Of a DNA stretch of 6,455 nt, positions 5,733 to 6,455 are shown one piece after another. The DNA comes from an uncultured Sulfurovum sp. Lineage in GTDB: Bacteria; Campylobacterota; Campylobacteria; Campylobacterales; Sulfurovaceae. The notes beneath the pieces are model-generated. The model saw nothing but the letters and a program-made list of their open reading frames with translations. It was not told the DNA's origin and made no database searches. Made by a program: the position numbers and the translations under genes. The first letter of the stretch is position 1. Every line of letters starts with the position of its first letter. The DNA is taken from assembly GCA_902727905.1 (NCBI GenBank), contig CACVAR010000147.1, forward strand, positions 1 through 6,455, given 5' to 3'.

Positions 5733-6323
5733 CTAAAATAAATAATTAAAACCAATATAGCTTTTTTGAATCTTCTCTTTAGCAAATACATTAACGGTTC
5801 CCTGATATAGGGTAATGTCATTCCATTTTTTATAGCCATAGTCAAACCCCAAAGAGAATTCTAGGTTTTTCGTAAAAGAGTAGTATGTTCCCAAACCGAG
5901 TATGTATCCATAAGCATCATATTTTGGATTTTCTTGAGACTTTGGGTCATTTTCAGAAACTCTACTATATGAAATACCTAAACGTAAGTAGGGTAAGTAA
6001 AGTTCTGAATTTAGAAGAGAAGGTAAAGTATAATTATATTGAATCGCAACATCTACTAAATCTAAACTTGATACAATGTCCTCGTCTCCAAAGTTATAAA
6101 TAAATTCATATCTATCACCTGTTTGTTTATCTCCGTTAAATAAACCGAGCTTTAAAGAGCTAATGTTTAGCGACTTATTATGCTTATCCATTTTATTATT
6201 GACATAGGTTTTATTGTTTGTCTTTTTATGGCTTTGTTCCATACCCACAAACAATTCTGTAGCATTAGCGTGTATCGGAAAGAGACTAATAGAGCAGATG
6301 CTTAAAGCAATTATTTTTTTCAT
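5733..6323 (-). CDS. Small outer-membrane beta-barrel protein
   Basis: The 196-residue product has a signal peptide (MKKIIALSICSISLFPIHANA, cut near residue 21) followed at once by a strand, TELFVGMEQ. The mature protein of about 175 residues shows alternating hydrophobic/polar strands (SSLKLGLFNG, RYEFIYNFG, VDVAIQYNYTL, YLRLGISYSRV, YGYILGLGTYYSF, EFSLGFDYGYKKW, SYIGFNYLF) joined by polar loops. It ends in a C-terminal Phe with aromatic residues at alternate positions, the outer-membrane insertion signal recognised by the BAM machinery. Length and strand number fit an eight-stranded barrel of the OmpA/OmpW-like size class. I cannot name the family or a ligand. GAGGAG five bases before ATG is a strong ribosome site. 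It is separated by 139 bases and an inverted repeat from the downstream operon and was probably transcribed on its own. Confidence 0.88.
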   Translation of the reverse strand: MKKIIALSICSISLFPIHANATELFVGMEQSHKKTNNKTYVNNKMDKHNKSLNISSLKLGLFNGDKQTGDRYEFIYNFGDEDIVSSLDLVDVAIQYNYTLPSLLNSELYLPYLRLGISYSRVSENDPKSQENPKYDAYGYILGLGTYYSFTKNLEFSLGFDYGYKKWNDITLYQGTVNVFAKEKIQKSYIGFNYLF

Positions 6324-6328
6324 GTTGA

Positions 6329-6334
6329 CTCCTC
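6329..6334 (-). promoter_or_regulatory. Strong ribosome site GAGGAG of the outer-membrane protein gene
   Basis: GAGGAG on the minus strand sits five bases before the ATG at 6323. It is the closest match to the anti-Shine-Dalgarno consensus in the window, implying efficient translation and fixing the start. Confidence 0.75.
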
Positions 6335-6381
6335 GTATAATAAATTAAGAGTAAATGTACTTCTAAAAAGAAATATATTAC

Positions 6382-6418
6382 TCTTGTAAGATTGAAGTAC
6401 TAACTTCAAATCTTGTAA
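6382..6418. promoter_or_regulatory. Direct and inverted repeat cluster, possible operator of the outer-membrane protein gene
   Basis: TCTTGTAA on the plus strand occurs at 6382-6389 and again at 6411-6418, 29 bases apart. Between them lies an inverted repeat, TTGAAGT (6392-6398) and ACTTCAA (6403-6409), with a four-base spacer; it extends to GATTGAAGT/ACTTCAAATC if one bulged base is allowed. The cluster ends about 60 bases before the outer-membrane protein ATG, a place suited to a regulator site. No regulator can be named. The region 6324-6455 holds no convincing gene. Confidence 0.35.
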
Positions 6419-6455
6419 CAATCACGGTCTATGACTGAAGATAAAACAACATTTT

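Noticed and set aside
5885..6103. Plus-strand open frame of 72 codons
   Set aside because: It is antisense to the outer-membrane barrel gene, whose signal peptide, strands and terminal Phe make that strand the coding one.
6431..6455. A plus-strand ATG opening MTEDKTTF at the right edge, possibly a divergent gene
   Set aside because: Only eight codons are visible and no Shine-Dalgarno sequence precedes it. It cannot be told from chance without more sequence.
6429..6455. Minus-strand frame ending in TAG at the right edge, possibly the C-terminus of an upstream gene
   Set aside because: Nine residues or fewer are visible in any frame, and nothing identifies a protein.

Overview
The window is AT-rich (roughly two thirds A+T by eye). 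Every convincing gene lies on the minus strand. Purine-rich AAGGA/GAGGA ribosome sites sit 5-8 bases before ATG, the proteins are rich in Lys, Asn and Ile, and there is a two-copy DUF1566 lipoprotein of a kind frequent in Sulfurimonas/Sulfurovum-type genomes. Together these suggest a member of the Campylobacterota. That placement is inferred from style and has not been tested by a search.

Layout, read in the direction of transcription (high to low coordinates). At about 6324-6455 there is a non-coding stretch with a repeat cluster that may be a control region. Next comes a small outer-membrane beta-barrel protein (5733-6323), followed by a 139-base gap holding a perfect all-A/T inverted repeat and a likely promoter. 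Then five genes run in one direction with gaps of only 18-26 bases, so they look like one operon: a lipoprotein with two DUF1566 (Lcl_C-type) domains (3902-5593), a two-helix inner-membrane protein with a beta-rich soluble domain (3251-3883), a secreted proline-periodic basic protein (2577-3227), a UshA-like periplasmic metallophosphatase/5'-nucleotidase (988-2550), and a secreted protein with a cysteine-containing N-terminal domain and a Gln-rich coiled-coil tail (126-965). Six bases past the last stop codon the sequence changes to what looks like the left end of an IS1-like insertion sequence, with the first 23 codons of its zinc-ribbon protein running off the window at base 1.

All five operon products are predicted to be exported or membrane-bound, so the cluster is an envelope operon. 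Only the nucleotidase has a predictable reaction (hydrolysis of nucleotides or related phosphoesters in the periplasm). The other four have no function I can assign, and I see no defence system, CRISPR array, RNA gene or retroelement. The most unusual points are the insertion sequence abutting the operon end, the Asp-x-Gln metal motif and the EF-hand-like calcium loop in the nucleotidase, and two unrecognised secreted proteins with clear internal repeats.
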